Positions 33,871 through 46,029 of a stretch of DNA of 64,000 nucleotides are shown piece after piece. Position numbers and translations under genes: made by a program. This stretch comes from Armillaria gallica (taxonomy: Eukaryota > Basidiomycota > Agaricomycetes > Agaricales > Physalacriaceae). How positions within the stretch are numbered: the first letter of the stretch is position 1; each line of letters opens with the position of its first letter. The stretch spans positions 5,797,001 through 5,861,000 of the forward strand of contig JBANDB010000007.1 in assembly GCA_037576215.1 (NCBI GenBank), given 5' to 3'. A model generated the notes under the pieces. That model was not told the origin of the DNA and made no database searches. It worked only from the letters and a program-made list of their open reading frames with translations.

Positions 33871-34659
33871 CTCACCTACCGTCCCTCGGTCTCTTACACA
33901 CCATGCGTCGCAAGTTCAACGTTCAACGTACCTTTTACTCTCTCCGCCATCATGTCAAGTCCGTCCGTGGAAAAGGAATAACGTGTTGCACTATTTTTTT
34001 CCGTAGCCGCTCTGTTGATAGTCCTCGCCCTGAGCCCCCTGACAAGGCAACACTTGAAGTATGTCCAGGAACGGGCGCGAATGGAAGGGTAATGTCTAGT
34101 GCAAAGAAGTTGTTACCCTTCGACAGTTCGACTCACAAGGCCCGAATTTGGCAATCGGTCCGGACGGCACTACTGTTTGACTACCACCATCACTTGCCCC
34201 CATTTACGAAGGAGGTGTGACTACGACCCTCAGCATGCACAAGAAACACCTTTCTCTACCCTCCAACCTTCCCTTCACATTTCCAGTACCGCGAGAAACC
34301 TAAAGCTTCGACATCGAAACCCAGACGCGCTACACTGCCATTTTCCTCGCCTACGTAAACGACGTTCCCGGGGATCTGCTGCTGATGGGGCAATTTTCTC
34401 TGATGCCTTGAAGATGGCATACTCCATGATAGCGTATCCGTTTTTTGAGCATTCAGCCTCTACAGCATATTTCCGTTAGGGTTCGTGCTCTGATTCTGTT
34501 TTGATACAATCTACTTACAGCTCTTACAGGCGTCTACTTCGACACTTTCACGCTTTGATGTTCTGACCTGTTCTTGGACCTGGGGTAGTTGTGGACAAGG
34601 TCTTACAGCATTATTGCATAGCTTCCAATTGTACGTGTCGAATGAGGTAATACTTGGCG

Positions 34660-35290
34660 AGATGAGTGTCGGTCGCTCCCAAGTTATCTGCGAAGCATAG
34701 GCTATCCGAATCCAAGCCGGAAGTCAACGTCGAGAGTCAGGAGCCACGACTGGAAGAGCTGTCCATGGTGGCACATTTTGGACCGTTTGATTACAAGTTG
34801 GAGTTCCTGGGTCGTTGGGTGAAGACTATAGAAGAGGGAAGTTGCACTATTTTAATGCATACTTGCGTTTATCCGCGAAGGAGTGTATGCGAGCACTGGT
34901 ATATTGCGGCGCGTGGAAGGCGTGTACGCAGAGGCGATCCTCTTCCAAAGCGCTGTGGAGTGCGAAAACACCACACGGCCGATAGAATGCACATGCATAA
35001 CTCAAGGAGGTACGAAGGACGATTGGGATGCATAAACGTGGTGGCATGAGAGGTGGAGAAGAGCTTAAGGAGGGTATGTTGGCCATAATTCAGAGCCTGC
35101 AAGGGCAGAAGATGTCGATGTATTTGTACTGAGATAACACGGCTAATGGTACTAGAATCTGCGAGACTTGACTCGATACTGTGTGATCATGCAAACCAGC
35201 TGTTTCTTCTCCATTGAATGAGCATGCATCCGTGTTTTTACCATGATCGTCTTTGCTGTCTTCAACTTCGAGCACTTATGGTTCTTACAC
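34660..35290. repeat. Fragment paralogous to the window's right end
   Basis: The block ESKPEVNVES near 34720 and the following sequence to about 34870 recur at 63840-64000. At 63 kb the block follows an F-box-like gene fragment, so this is probably the decayed tail of the same gene. No intact frame is present. Confidence 0.5.
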
Positions 35291-35552
35291 TCTTTTATAA
35301 ATATGATAGGGATTAACGATGGGATTCCATAATACAGAACATTGTTACTGATTAACAGTACAGCCAGTAATTTTCTGATAGTCTGACAGACTTACTTGCC
35401 TTCTACAGCTGTTACCGCCGAGTCGATTCTCAACGCGTATCGTTTGCTACATCTTCTTACGATAGATGACCAAAATTCAAGAACTCCTGGAATTTTGGAT
35501 GTGCCTCAATCTATCCCCAATGAGCCTGGGAGGTCAACCATAGTGATAAACT

Positions 35553-38276
35553 TCAACATATGCGTGAATATTCCAATGGGTCGGGTACTCCATCACTATG
35601 CCATTGTTAGAGCGGGAATCTAAAGTATCAAAAGGAAATGGCTCACCCAGACGAACCGGGAGAATATATACCAAGCAGCCACGGCAGCTGGTTTACTTCC
35701 ATGTACGCCCATTTATCATACTGTGGCACAGACTCGTTGACATCAATACCATACCCCCGTAAGTGGCATTGCAATTTTTTGATCACAACGATGGCCAGGA
35801 CACGTTTGAGAAAGGTCCATTGGCAGAATTTCTCTCCTGATGCCCACCGTATTAATCCCAAAACACACCCTTGCCAAATCGCAGGGTAATGGTCTGCGTA
35901 ATAGCGTTGCACCCACGCATAGAGGATGCGCTCACGGTGTCCGTTAATGAGAAGCCGCATCACATCAACGAGTGGGTCGATATCCAGCTGACTTGATTTT
36001 GTTATCATATGATGTAAATGCTCCAGCGTCCTCATGCCAGTGCCACTGTCTGCCTCTGAATCAACAGCTAGCTCCATCTGTTCTGATACGGTTTGAATCC
36101 ACTGAGATTGGCACGGGTTAAAAATCAACGATATCCCGCATGCCAATGCTTCAATATCGACACTGTCAGAAACAGCGGTGCCATAGTGCTGGGAGCGAAG
36201 CAAGGGGAGACAGACAGTGTAGGTTTCTATAATCTTGTCTAGCATTGCCGGAGAAGGATGGATGACGAAAGCAATGCCGGTCATAACGGTGAGAGCAGTT
36301 CCAATTACCTCCATTAGATCTGAGGCAGGCGATGAGTCGAGCAATCTCTGATGTATCCGAGGGATAAGTGAAAGCATGATGCCAAGGTGGGTAGCAGTGC
36401 GGATAGTACTAGAGGTTTGAGCCTGATCAAACCCACAGCAACCCAATAATTTGTCGCAAATGTGCCCCCTCATCTCGTCTGTAGGGTTGTCGATAGTGGT
36501 GGGGTCCTCACGCTCACTTGTAGTTGAGGGACTCGCAAGGATTTTCATAAGCTCAAGCTCTAATGCCAGAGCAATACGGCCGAGGGGTGGGGAGGAGATG
36601 GTGATATCGAATAGTATCTTCCACACCTCTGGGTGTAAGGTGAGGGAAGAGCGTTGCGGACCTTGAAGAATTCCGAGAACAGAAGTTGATGCTTTCTCGG
36701 TAGTGATCATGGACAGCGCCATTGTTAGTTGCTCATTGAAGGATTTATCCATCGGATCACCGCTAAGCATCCACAACGCTCTACTGTAGACCTCCAATTC
36801 TGCCAGTTCACTTTCATTGTCATGAGATGACAAAAGTGCTTTTATGGGCTCTATCTGCTGGCGCAGAGACATCACAGATGCGGATACATATCTATCCGGA
36901 AGACATTTCACAGTGTCGAGTGTCATTCCAGAAATGGCTTGCAGCACACTTTGGTGCACCGATGTGTTAGAGGAGGAGGAATGCAGCCATTGTAGCGATT
37001 GCGCATCAGTCATCGTGGCATATTCCTGAATGTGATTGTCCTCGATTTCTTTCAGAGTGGGCAACTTTTGGTGGAAAGGGATTGAATTCTCCTGCCCTTC
37101 CTGCTTCCATGCTTCCAGCATTCGCCGGTGCCTGGTTAGATAATAACAGCGTGCACGGCCAAACATGTGGGTATACGGATAGTGTTGCACGAAGATGATA
37201 CAGTATCGGATAGATGGAATAAGATAGCTGTTGCCGTATCGACACAAATGGTGGATGTATTGATACAGATGGTGGACGTAAAGTGTTAACGGGACCTTGT
37301 ACGGACAGTAGGGATACACGAGGGGGAGGATTAGGGCTATAACATAGGCCATGAATGTGGCTGCACCAATAATAGATACTAGCCAGGCCACTTTCATGCC
37401 CAAAGAGAAGAGGAAGATAGCGAGGCCAGCGAAAAAGAATGCCAGCGATACATGAAGGAGAACCGGAAGCAAGCCGATGATCATCGGTACCTGCCACGTC
37501 TGTAGTCCAGCGTATCGCAAGTGTCGTATTCTGGCACGATCGCGCGCCGAGCTGTCGGAGACAATGGTGACGTATTGGTGCAGCCACTGCTTGACCAAAA
37601 CGGCGACTAGGGCAGTGATAAGACTGAGCGTCAAGCTCACAAACCACAAGCTGTTCATCCACTCATCGGAACGGCTGGGAGAAAAGAAGGCAGTAGGGGA
37701 GGAAGGAATGGAGATTTGGGAGCCGTTCAACGCGGTAGCCTTGAGGATTTCGAAGAGAAGGCGCATGGACGCCTCGTTGTAATCTGGCTGCATGTTTTGC
37801 GATGTTTGGACCACGAACGTTGTTAGTATCGAAGAGAAAAGACCAGCCTATGATGATATTAGACTTTTGGAGACCAATTTTGAAAGGAAACCTGGGACGC
37901 ACAAAAACAAGTAGGACATCAATGGTATCCCGCCACTCTGCCAACATATTGGCGTCAAAATTGGCGGCTTCTTCAAGGTAGATAGGCCATATTCGTGCAT
38001 TGTCGGACATTTCTTGGCCGTGAGGATCGGGAGGGTAGTGGGCCTTATAGTCATGCGGAGTAACACCTGACGTCATTTGAATACCACAGCAGAAAAGTCG
38101 AAGTAAACGAACGCACCGACTCCCCCAAAATAGAGCTGATTCTTCCTCAGACCAAAAAAGATCCCACTTGGACCGTTGTATTGGGAATGAGCGCCTTCAC
38201 CTGCAGCCGCTGCAGGGGCACGAGTCTCACCCACGGGTGGATGAGGCGGGACCCAGGTGCTCTGAGAAAAGCTCAT
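35553..38276 (-). CDS. DUF6535 membrane protein B (splice site of tail exon lost)
   Basis: Exons 38276-38117, 38066-37903, 37847-35647 and 35595 onward; introns are about 50-55 bp. The domain and four helices are as in gene A (MSDNARIWPIYLEEA, WRDTIDVLLVF/AGLFSSILTTF, LWFVSLTLSLITALVAVLVK, VPMIIGLLPVLLHVSLAFFF). The N-terminus differs from A and C (MSFSQSTWVPPHPP) and matches the stub at 10.2 kb. As in A, the apparent stop at 35643 lies in a GTGAGC donor. After the next 34-nt exon the donor that is GT in A and C reads AT here (35561-35560), so the transcript probably reads through to a TGA at 35555-35553 and loses the HPKFQEFL tail, whose coding sequence is still present at about 35510-35457. 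Confidence 0.8.
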
Positions 38277-38789
38277 AACGTCTCAGCTGAAAAATCAGGC
38301 GGTTAAGCTGGCATCCAGCGTTTGACGACAACAGAGCTCACTGTCAATGGCGATGGTAGCTGTCAAGGAAAAAAATGCGCTTGTCGCATGTTCGAACACA
38401 GCACTGTGTTTTAATGATGCTGAAGAGATCCATCGACGGTCCGATACCTTCTAAAGATAACCAAAGGAACTCGAAAGGTGTGAGGCGAGTGCCATTCATG
38501 AGATTGTATCTGGTGGATATAATTTACTCTAGAAACTTCGATGGGCGGTCATCACAACGTCTTTAAGGAGCCAAAGCAAAGCCACAGAAAAGAAAAACGG
38601 AAGGCACGGAAGAGTAGCAGCCGATGAAGAAATAACTCAGGTAAGTAATAAGACGTCCGAGTAGACTTGTGTGTCTCGCAAGCAAGAGCTTAGACGGTCA
38701 GGTTACGAGTACAGTCCGAGGCCTCTGGGCGAAGCCTACAACTTCCGCCACGCTGTCTCCTGATTAGTACCACGATCTGCGCATGACCT

Positions 38790-39560
38790 GGCCTGATAGT
38801 TTTTTACGGCGACCGCATCGAGACACAGAGCTCTCAGGTGTGTATTACCGTTGCCGGAATACCTTTCCTCCTGGCAGCCGCCCAAAACCTCAAGATCAAG
38901 ACCACGCTGACAAGGAGGACTTTAATGTGATATTGATGTCTGGTGTACGAGGCATGGTCAGAGGTCCGTTTACCTGCATCCCTGCCAGTGATGATATAAT
39001 ATCTATTGAGCTCTCGCAAATGTAGGGGCCAAATTTTGCCCCGAGAGGATGACAAGCATCGCGTACTTGTTGTGGAGGGCAGGCCTCAGGCCTCAGTGCT
39101 TCAGCGCTCAAGCTCAAGCTCAAGTCTTGAGCGATGTCGACGTCCGTGTGCCGAAACCTTTTTTTGCTTCAGGACGACGTATTGTCGTCCTGCCAAGTAC
39201 CTGGTGCAGGTCGGAGGAAGGATTGAAGGAGATGGCAGTGATGGAGGAGACAGCAACAAGGACGGTAAGTTCCGCCAGTTTCTCAAACAACAAGGAGCCC
39301 TAAACCCCTCCTTAGCCTGATCCCGCTCCCTAATTTCATTCCTCGGACAACTCCCAAACCCAAGGTTTTTGCGCTCCAAGGATGTCCTTTGAACACAGTG
39401 AGAAATCGGCGCTGTTGGGGGAAATTTGTCCCAACATCATGTATGAACATCAGGTCATACTAACAAAGAGGCATTTTTTGGTACGTTGTATACCCGCTGC
39501 TACCAAGGCTTCCACTCTAACCATGACTCAGGCGGAGATGAGGACGACATCGGACAAGTA
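38790..39560 (+). pseudogene. Family X, copy 5
   Basis: Has RPKPQDQDHADKEDFNVIL, IISIELSQM followed by a stop, FAPRG-like, RRPCAETFF and GRIEGDGSDGGDSNKDG with a GTAAG donor. Nearly collinear with 10860-11600. No domain recognised. Confidence 0.5.
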
Positions 39561-40103
39561 GCTCGGTATTCCTCTAATTGACGTTCGTTTTCGTATGTTC
39601 ACTTCGCCTTGGTAGTGATGTACGGCTACGCATCTCAACAAGCGCCTTTCCTGCAAATTTCTTTTTGTAATCGTACGATAGATATACATACAATGTTGTC
39701 TGGTCGTGCGCAAAGAGCCGCGATCACACCCGTGTGCGCTTGTGGCTGACACTATTCAATCCACGTTTACTCCGCACGATGCAGGGCCAGCCCGAAGCAA
39801 GATGGAAGGAAGCCTTCGGTATGCCGTAAGATCTCGACAACAACAAAAGCGTAGTACTCTGGCGTGTGTCGTCTCATCGGTGTTGTAAGTCTGAAAATTA
39901 CATCAGACGTACTTGCTCACTGAAATAATATCCTCTCTAGCGACCAAGCATCGTCGGATTCCAACAAGACCTTCCTGTCTAAGATGACGAGCTAGAGTTT
40001 TGGCAGTTAGCGGCTAAAATGGACCATAGTAAGATCTCTGAGAACATCCGATTAATGGGAAAGGTTTGGATAGGGGCGGCGATGCAGTAACCCTTTTCAG
40101 CGG

Positions 40104-40370
40104 TCAAGCTGCAAATCTGTAACACCTTATTGAGGTTTCATGAGTTTTAAAGCGACCAAACGGTCTGGCACCAACTGTATAATGGCACTCTGGCATGATG
40201 TTGCCCGAAGCCAACAAATCTAAAAGCTCGTCAATCGACCGGAAGGAAGTCACATCACTTCCATTGGACAGGAATTTCGAGATGAAAACAATCCTGCGAT
40301 CGTCGCAAGGCACATTTGACGACCGCGCACCATCCTCACGTTTACGAAATTTGAAAGATGTCGAGGACAC
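40104..40370 (-). other. Minus-strand frame conserved with 12357-12115
   Basis: Open over about 88 codons, sharing SIDELLDLLA, GARPFG and TSIRCYR with the duplicate. Function unknown. Confidence 0.25.
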
Positions 40371-41149
40371 AAGAATCAGGATTCAGAGGAACGTAGTATT
40401 ATTTCTTGCTGGTGCGTTGACTCCCATGTGGCGTGGAAAGAGAAAAAAGACCTTTGACAACCTAGTTAGTTTAACAGATGATATTTAGAGCTCATCGAGC
40501 TCGTCAAAGCTAAGGACACAAAAAACGACAGGGTTCGATGTGTAAGCACGGATTCCGGTCATCCGCCCGGGGATGCCATTGTCAAGGATCTTCTGGGCCC
40601 TTTGTTGTAGAATTATATCGGCTTCGAAGATGGGCATGACAAGTCTAGAGTTGTTACCATAAGAAATGGGACAAGCATGAGTGAATGAAATAACCTACTT
40701 CGAAGCTCAGGCTCAAGTTTCAAGATCATTGAATACCTCAAGCTATTTTGACAGGCCTTCTTTCATCGACCGTTCCTTTCATAGTCCCCCAAATTCGTTT
40801 TCTTCTGATTCATCGTGACACTCAATCTTGAAGCTTGAAGAGTCATGCGAAGGTGAGAATATACATTTACGAAGCTTCAGTGCCCGAAGTCACGTCAAAC
40901 CTGACATTGGTAGACCTCAAATAATTTACATCCTGCAATTTAGGAGGAATAATCCCTTGGTTTGAATGGCAAGTGGCGCATTCTTGGCGCTGTAACCTAG
41001 CGAAGCACGATCAGTCATGAATATTGTATAAAGAAGGGTGCTGTGTCACGATTCATCCGACCTCTTACCATTTGTCACCTTTCCTTACCGCTCTAATTTA
41101 TCCCGAGATCGTGCCCGTGCTGGTTTAATATGCATCACAAAGCACGGCA

Positions 41150-42643
41150 GTGACTCATCGCGAGATGGACGTCAATGCCCAAAATAAGAAAACTCGGATA
41201 CAGCCGAGTCTAAGCCAAGTTGTCCTTTTCCTCTCCCAGTCTCTTGCCGCCACCACCGCCAGCTCTTTCTATCGTTCCATTCCTCCCTTTCACCAACGAT
41301 TTCGAAGGCTCTTCAAGATGATTCTGGCCTTCTTCTTGACACCCTGTAAGTATTCTGGCGCCTGCTTAAGGTGGTATATTTACCGTTCATTCCAGCCGCC
41401 CGAAACCTAGGCCTCGAGATCAAGACCGCGCTGACAAGGAGAACTTTAATATGGTATTGATATCTGGCGTACGGTGCATGGATTCAGAGGTCCGTTTACT
41501 CGCTGAGTGATACATTTTCTCTAACCCTCCTTCCGCAGCATACTCTTCCTTACCAGGTCTCATCAACATCTGAATCGACAATGGTCTGGCAGACCTGCAC
41601 CCCTTCCAGTGATGGCATGATGCCTATTGAGCTCTCGCAAGTGGAAGGGCCGAACTCGAGAGGACGACAGCATCGCATACTTGTTGTGGAGGGCAGGACA
41701 TCGTCGTCGTTCTCGACCGATGGGGAAACATGCAAGAGGGTAAGGTCGCACGCTTCTCGCTGACGCTCAAAGGTGCTCACTCTCCCCAGAGATATCGATC
41801 TCTCTTATCAGCACGGCGGTAGCATTGGGGAGCACTTTACGGTGCCGCCGAATTCCTCCGACGTTGATGCCTAATGGTGTCGTCCGGCGAGCAGGCCCTA
41901 GAATATGACGGTCGGAACAAAGAGCTGCGGGAAGGAGGATGACCACGGTCGTGTCGGGAATGGTAAGTTAACTCGCATCCACCCAACGTCCGAGGTATTC
42001 ACCCGTGTCAGTCTTAGCTCTTGGCTATATCTCTGGGTTTGCTTAGATCTACCGCGGCAAGACGGCGAGCGGGAAAAGTCAATACCAGACGGCCAGTGGT
42101 TCGGCTCGACGTACGTACTTCCTGTGTCGAGATCTCCAATCTTGTGGGTCCAGGTCTATCCTTACTTCTTGGATGTTGACCAGTAATTCGGTGCCGGCTC
42201 TCCCTATACACAACCGTTGCAAGTCCTTCTATAAACAGGTGCTGGCATCGTCTGATGGAGTCACCGACAGGAGCGTCCCAAGAGACACATCCCGCGTCGT
42301 TCATCTTAGACACGAGAAACATGGACCCATAGGCGCCCTCGTTCGTGTTTCAGATCTGTCTGTACAATCTCATCTCAATATGAACTATTGTAGATCACGG
42401 CATAAAAGAACCGGCGGGGCGGTTGAACTCTATTCCGATGAACAACAGAAGAATCCCTAAGAACGCTTGGCTTCACCGAGACGCACCTCTCAGCCTTGGC
42501 ATGGACACATCAGAAAGGATGATAACGTGCACGCAAGAGCTGAGATCCATGGACACTCCCCTCCAGCTAGGCGGGCTGGCACCCTCCGAACTTGGTGCCA
42601 ACGAACTTGGGACTTGTTGTCTTTCCCAGTGCAGCATATCTGG
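41150..42643 (+). pseudogene. Family X, copy 6, 5' part (split by the mobile element)
   Basis: Blocks MDVNAQNKKTRIQPS, GTAAG donor, RPKPRPRDQDRADKENFN, CAG/CATACTC acceptor, MMPIELSQVEGPN, SSSFSTDGETCKR, VPPNSSDVDA, then DDHGRVGNG with a GTAAG donor and GQWFGSTYVLPVSRSPILW. The sequence reaches CATATCTGG and is broken there by the element. The continuation starts at 48488. Confidence 0.55.
42635..42643 (+). repeat. Left target-site duplication CATATCTGG
   Basis: Nine bases identical to 48488-48496 and present once at the empty paralogous site 14963-14971. Confidence 0.93.
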
Positions 42644-42767
42644 TAGTCTCGTTACCATCCTGTATATGAAGCAAGCTGTCGATATACAGTCTGGTCTTTC
42701 TGAGTTTAAATATGGCAGGCGCTACAGTTTTCGCTCGAAAAGGCTATGATCGAAATTTTACACGTGG
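42644..42767 (+). repeat. Left terminal inverted repeat (124 bp)
   Basis: The inner 72 bp (42696-42767) are identical to the reverse complement of 48364-48435. The outer 52 bp (42644-42695) align without gaps to the reverse complement of 48436-48487 at 34 of 52 positions. Confidence 0.92.
42705..42712 (+). promoter_or_regulatory. TATA-like TTTAAATA in the left TIR
   Basis: Lies in the perfectly conserved inner repeat about 150 bp before the ATG of the DUF6589 gene. The mirror copy in the right TIR (48426-48419) stands about 120 bp before the helicase ATG, so each repeat could serve as a promoter for one gene. Confidence 0.4.
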
Positions 42768-42858
42768 GTCACACGCGTCGCAGATTCGCCAGATCTGATG
42801 CGACGCTCATTGCTCATGAATACCACCATCTAACGACTCGCCTGGTCAGATAAATATC

Positions 42859-45800
42859 ATGGAAGATACCCCCACTGAACAAGATACTCCCTCAGTAATT
42901 GTTCCTCGTTCTCGGGCGGTCAGGCGACGGAAAAGCGAGCCAGCAATTTTCAATGCAGTGCCGACACCAACTATACCTCCCACAAGTGCCTCGCTGTCCC
43001 AAAATGACCTGATGTGCAATCGGAGGAACTCTTTCACTTCCCTTCCAACAACCACTGCTCATAGATTTCCTGCCAATCCAACACCTTCATTGTCTTCTAG
43101 TACAGGTAGTCCGATACAGCCACCCCCACCGCCTATTGTTTTCAGTGGTACCAGTTGTCTGCATCAGCGCAGTCAATCCCTTAGCCATCCCCCCTCAGCA
43201 CTTCATTTTCCGGCCAATCTCTTCACACCCTACACTCCCGGGCCCCAGCGTCAACGCCGAAGCTCTGGTAATTTTGCGATCTCATTGCCATCAATTCCAG
43301 AAGATTACGACACACCCTCCTCCATGTCTGAGCCTGTCGCAGACCTGCCACGTAGTCCCTCAGCTAATTCAAAGCGGCCACACTCTGAATCTAGTACATG
43401 GGATTTCCAATCTGTTACGCCCAAAGAAATTATGACGGCAAAGCGAAAAAAACCAACGATCCAGGACAACGCCTTCGAGGTGTCTCTGAGGATTCTGCGG
43501 GAGGCTCGCATGAGCCCCATTGATTTGCTCATTGCAGTCTTTGATTGTTCGGTAGATTCAAGTGAGCTTTACCGCAACGAGCTATTCAAAGAGGAGAACA
43601 CGAAAATTTCCAAACTCCTTGATAAGATTTCCAGTGATGATCGCGGCAATAGGAAGCTTCAGCAATGGTTTCAGCCACATGCAGTTGGAGCTGGCTGCAC
43701 GATGATTTCGACGGAGATGGATATGTTCACAAAATATCTCTCTGTTGTTGGAACGAGCGCGATAACAACAACTTTCATTGATTCCTGGACTTTTGACAGC
43801 TCCGTCAACCACCCTACTCCTGTCCTTCGGCAATTCTTGCTAACTGCTGCTCAGACGGAACTCGCCAAGGAGAAGAATAAGATCAAAAATCCTGAAAAGG
43901 TCTGTTATTTCGCCGGTATCAGTGACAGTATCTGAATGTGAATACCCAGATTTTAAATGCAGTGGTTCGTCAGTTGAGCTACTCCCGCTCGAATCGTTCC
44001 ATGGAATTTCAGACCATGTTTGGGCTTTTCCTCTGGTGCACAGGCTGTCAGCGTCAGACGATTGAAGCGCTCCATCAATGTGGATTATCGATTTCATATG
44101 CCGGAGTTTGTACTGCGCTTGCACATCTTGCTACGCAGTGTTTAGCCCTCGCAGTTTTTATAGGAGCTCTCATGCACATCTTTTGCTATGACAACGTGAA
44201 CATCAGCACCTCTGGCTTCGTTGAGCAGCGCGGCAGTGACACCCCTGCAAAAGTCACATCTGGGACCTTTGCGGACCTTTATCCTGTGCAAAATGGATTA
44301 CCTGAACATATGCTCATTGCTCCCATTCTTACCCGGTATCAGACCGCACCCCAGCTTGACTTCAATCGTGATCTTCGCCCCTCGCTCGAACAACGGAAGA
44401 GCTTTCACTCGCAACTGAAAATTATTATATCGAAAGTTCTCTTTGCTTACTGCGACAAATTTGACAGTGACCTTTGCAAGCACCAGTCCCTTCAGCACAA
44501 GCCGCGACGTCGGATTCCTGATTAATACATCACCCTGTGCTTCCCTGTTCCCGTTTCCACTATACCTGAAGCCACAACCAAGGATAATATTCGCTTCCAT
44601 GACCACATCTACCTTGTCAAGCTTGGCCGCAATATTTCATCCCTTTCTACATACACTATCATTTCTATTAATGATCAACTCACAAACTCCCGTATTCGAT
44701 CCGCTCAAATAATGCGGGTAAAAGATACTGATGCCTGGAATAGTCGCCAGGTATTTCAGCTCGGCTTTGGTCTTTTCCATGCTTGCCAGACACTTGTCTG
44801 GGCTCTTCTTCATAATCATCGAGGTGCGGTTTCACAGGTTGGGAGTCTGGCATATTTTTTTGAGTTGATGGATAAGACTCGGCTTGGAAGTGCAAAGCCA
44901 GATTATCATACACTTTTATACGCCCTCACTCAGATATTCGATGGTCTCATCCTCAATGCATGGCGAAAAGAATGCGGTTATTCAACTCTCGAAGAATTTA
45001 CTTCCTCAAAACCCAATCCAACACAAATTCTTGATCTTTCGGAAAAGATTCTTAATAATTACGCTGTCCCACTCGAACAACCATTCGCTCCTTGGGAGTT
45101 TCGATCAGGTGGCAAGGCAAAGGCAGCAGAAACAGAAGAAGCTGACGCTGAGGACGAAGAAGACAACGATACTTCAACAGATCCCTGTCCCATTGAGGAC
45201 AGGGTCAGCCAAAATATTCGCCTTCTCACTCGTGATATTCTATATCTGCGAGAGCTGGTCCGGGCTATAGCAGTTGGTGATATTGGAAGAGTCGAAGACT
45301 TTCTTCCTCAGCTCGCTATGATGTACCGAGGAGCTGGCAGTGTCAATTACTGCATGGAGCTACTGCACTTCATCTATAACCTGCGGCATGTTTGGACACC
45401 CGATTTTGTGTGAGTCACCTCCCTAGAAATAACCTGACTACGATAATAATACTATCCGATAGAAACATCATGCGTGACAACATGATAGTCAATGTCTCCG
45501 GGATACCTGGTTATTCAATGGGAATCGATATGAATATCGAACACCTTATCCGTGAACTGAAGGTCAATATCCTGAACTCTTATCTGTTTACAAACTGGTG
45601 ACGTTCATCAGAATCTTCTTACCGTTAAAGGTTATGAATCAATGTGGGATCGTCTTGGCGATATCTCTGGATCTATTAACTACATCCGGAAAATCAAGAA
45701 GAAGTTTGCAAAGGAAGTTGGCGCGGCATATCAAGGGACTACGCATACTGACGCTGACACATCTCGACTTGTATGGATGGTTGCTGACAAGGCTCGGGAT

Positions 45801-46025
45801 GAACGACTCCAGACATCCATTCAAAAGCGTGAGGGAAATGACAGCGCAAAAGCTGTACCAGATATTCTTATAGTCGGACAGCAAAAGGTAAAAGCATCAA
45901 CGGTGGCAAAGTTCAATAAGAAGATAGATGGTATGAGGAAGGGGTTTGAATACGAGGACGATGAATTAGATACACTCGGTCCAACTGATTTCGCTCCACC
46001 CGGTTCTACTGATAACGCTGAATAA
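42859..46025 (+). CDS. DUF6589 protein, candidate transposase (one internal TAA)
   Basis: Exons 42859-43899, 43950-45409, 45463-45562 and 45612-46025, with GT-AG introns of 50, 53 and 49 bp; about 1004 codons. Residues 1-185 are Pro/Ser-rich and basic. The DUF6589 region shows LHQCGLSISYAG, FCYDNVNIS, TIISINDQLTNSRIRSAQ, FQLGFGLFHACQTLVWALLH, HRGAVSQVGSL, FVNIMRDNMIVN, IPGYSMGIDMNIEHLIREL and YQGTTHTDADTSRLVW. Asp428 (44190-44192) and Asp589 (44673-44675) sit in DN and NDQLT contexts like catalytic acids of DDE/D enzymes; I could not fix a third acid. A TAA at 44523-44525 interrupts the frame between PRRRIPD and YITLCFPVPV; family-like sequence resumes in the same frame, so it is a nonsense change, not a gene end. 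Confidence 0.82.
44523..44525 (+). other. Premature TAA in the DUF6589 frame
   Basis: The stop is in phase with both flanking conserved blocks. No plausible intron spans it without removing conserved sequence. A C-to-T change from CAA is one simple origin but is not provable here. Confidence 0.7.
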
Positions 46026-46029
46026 TACT

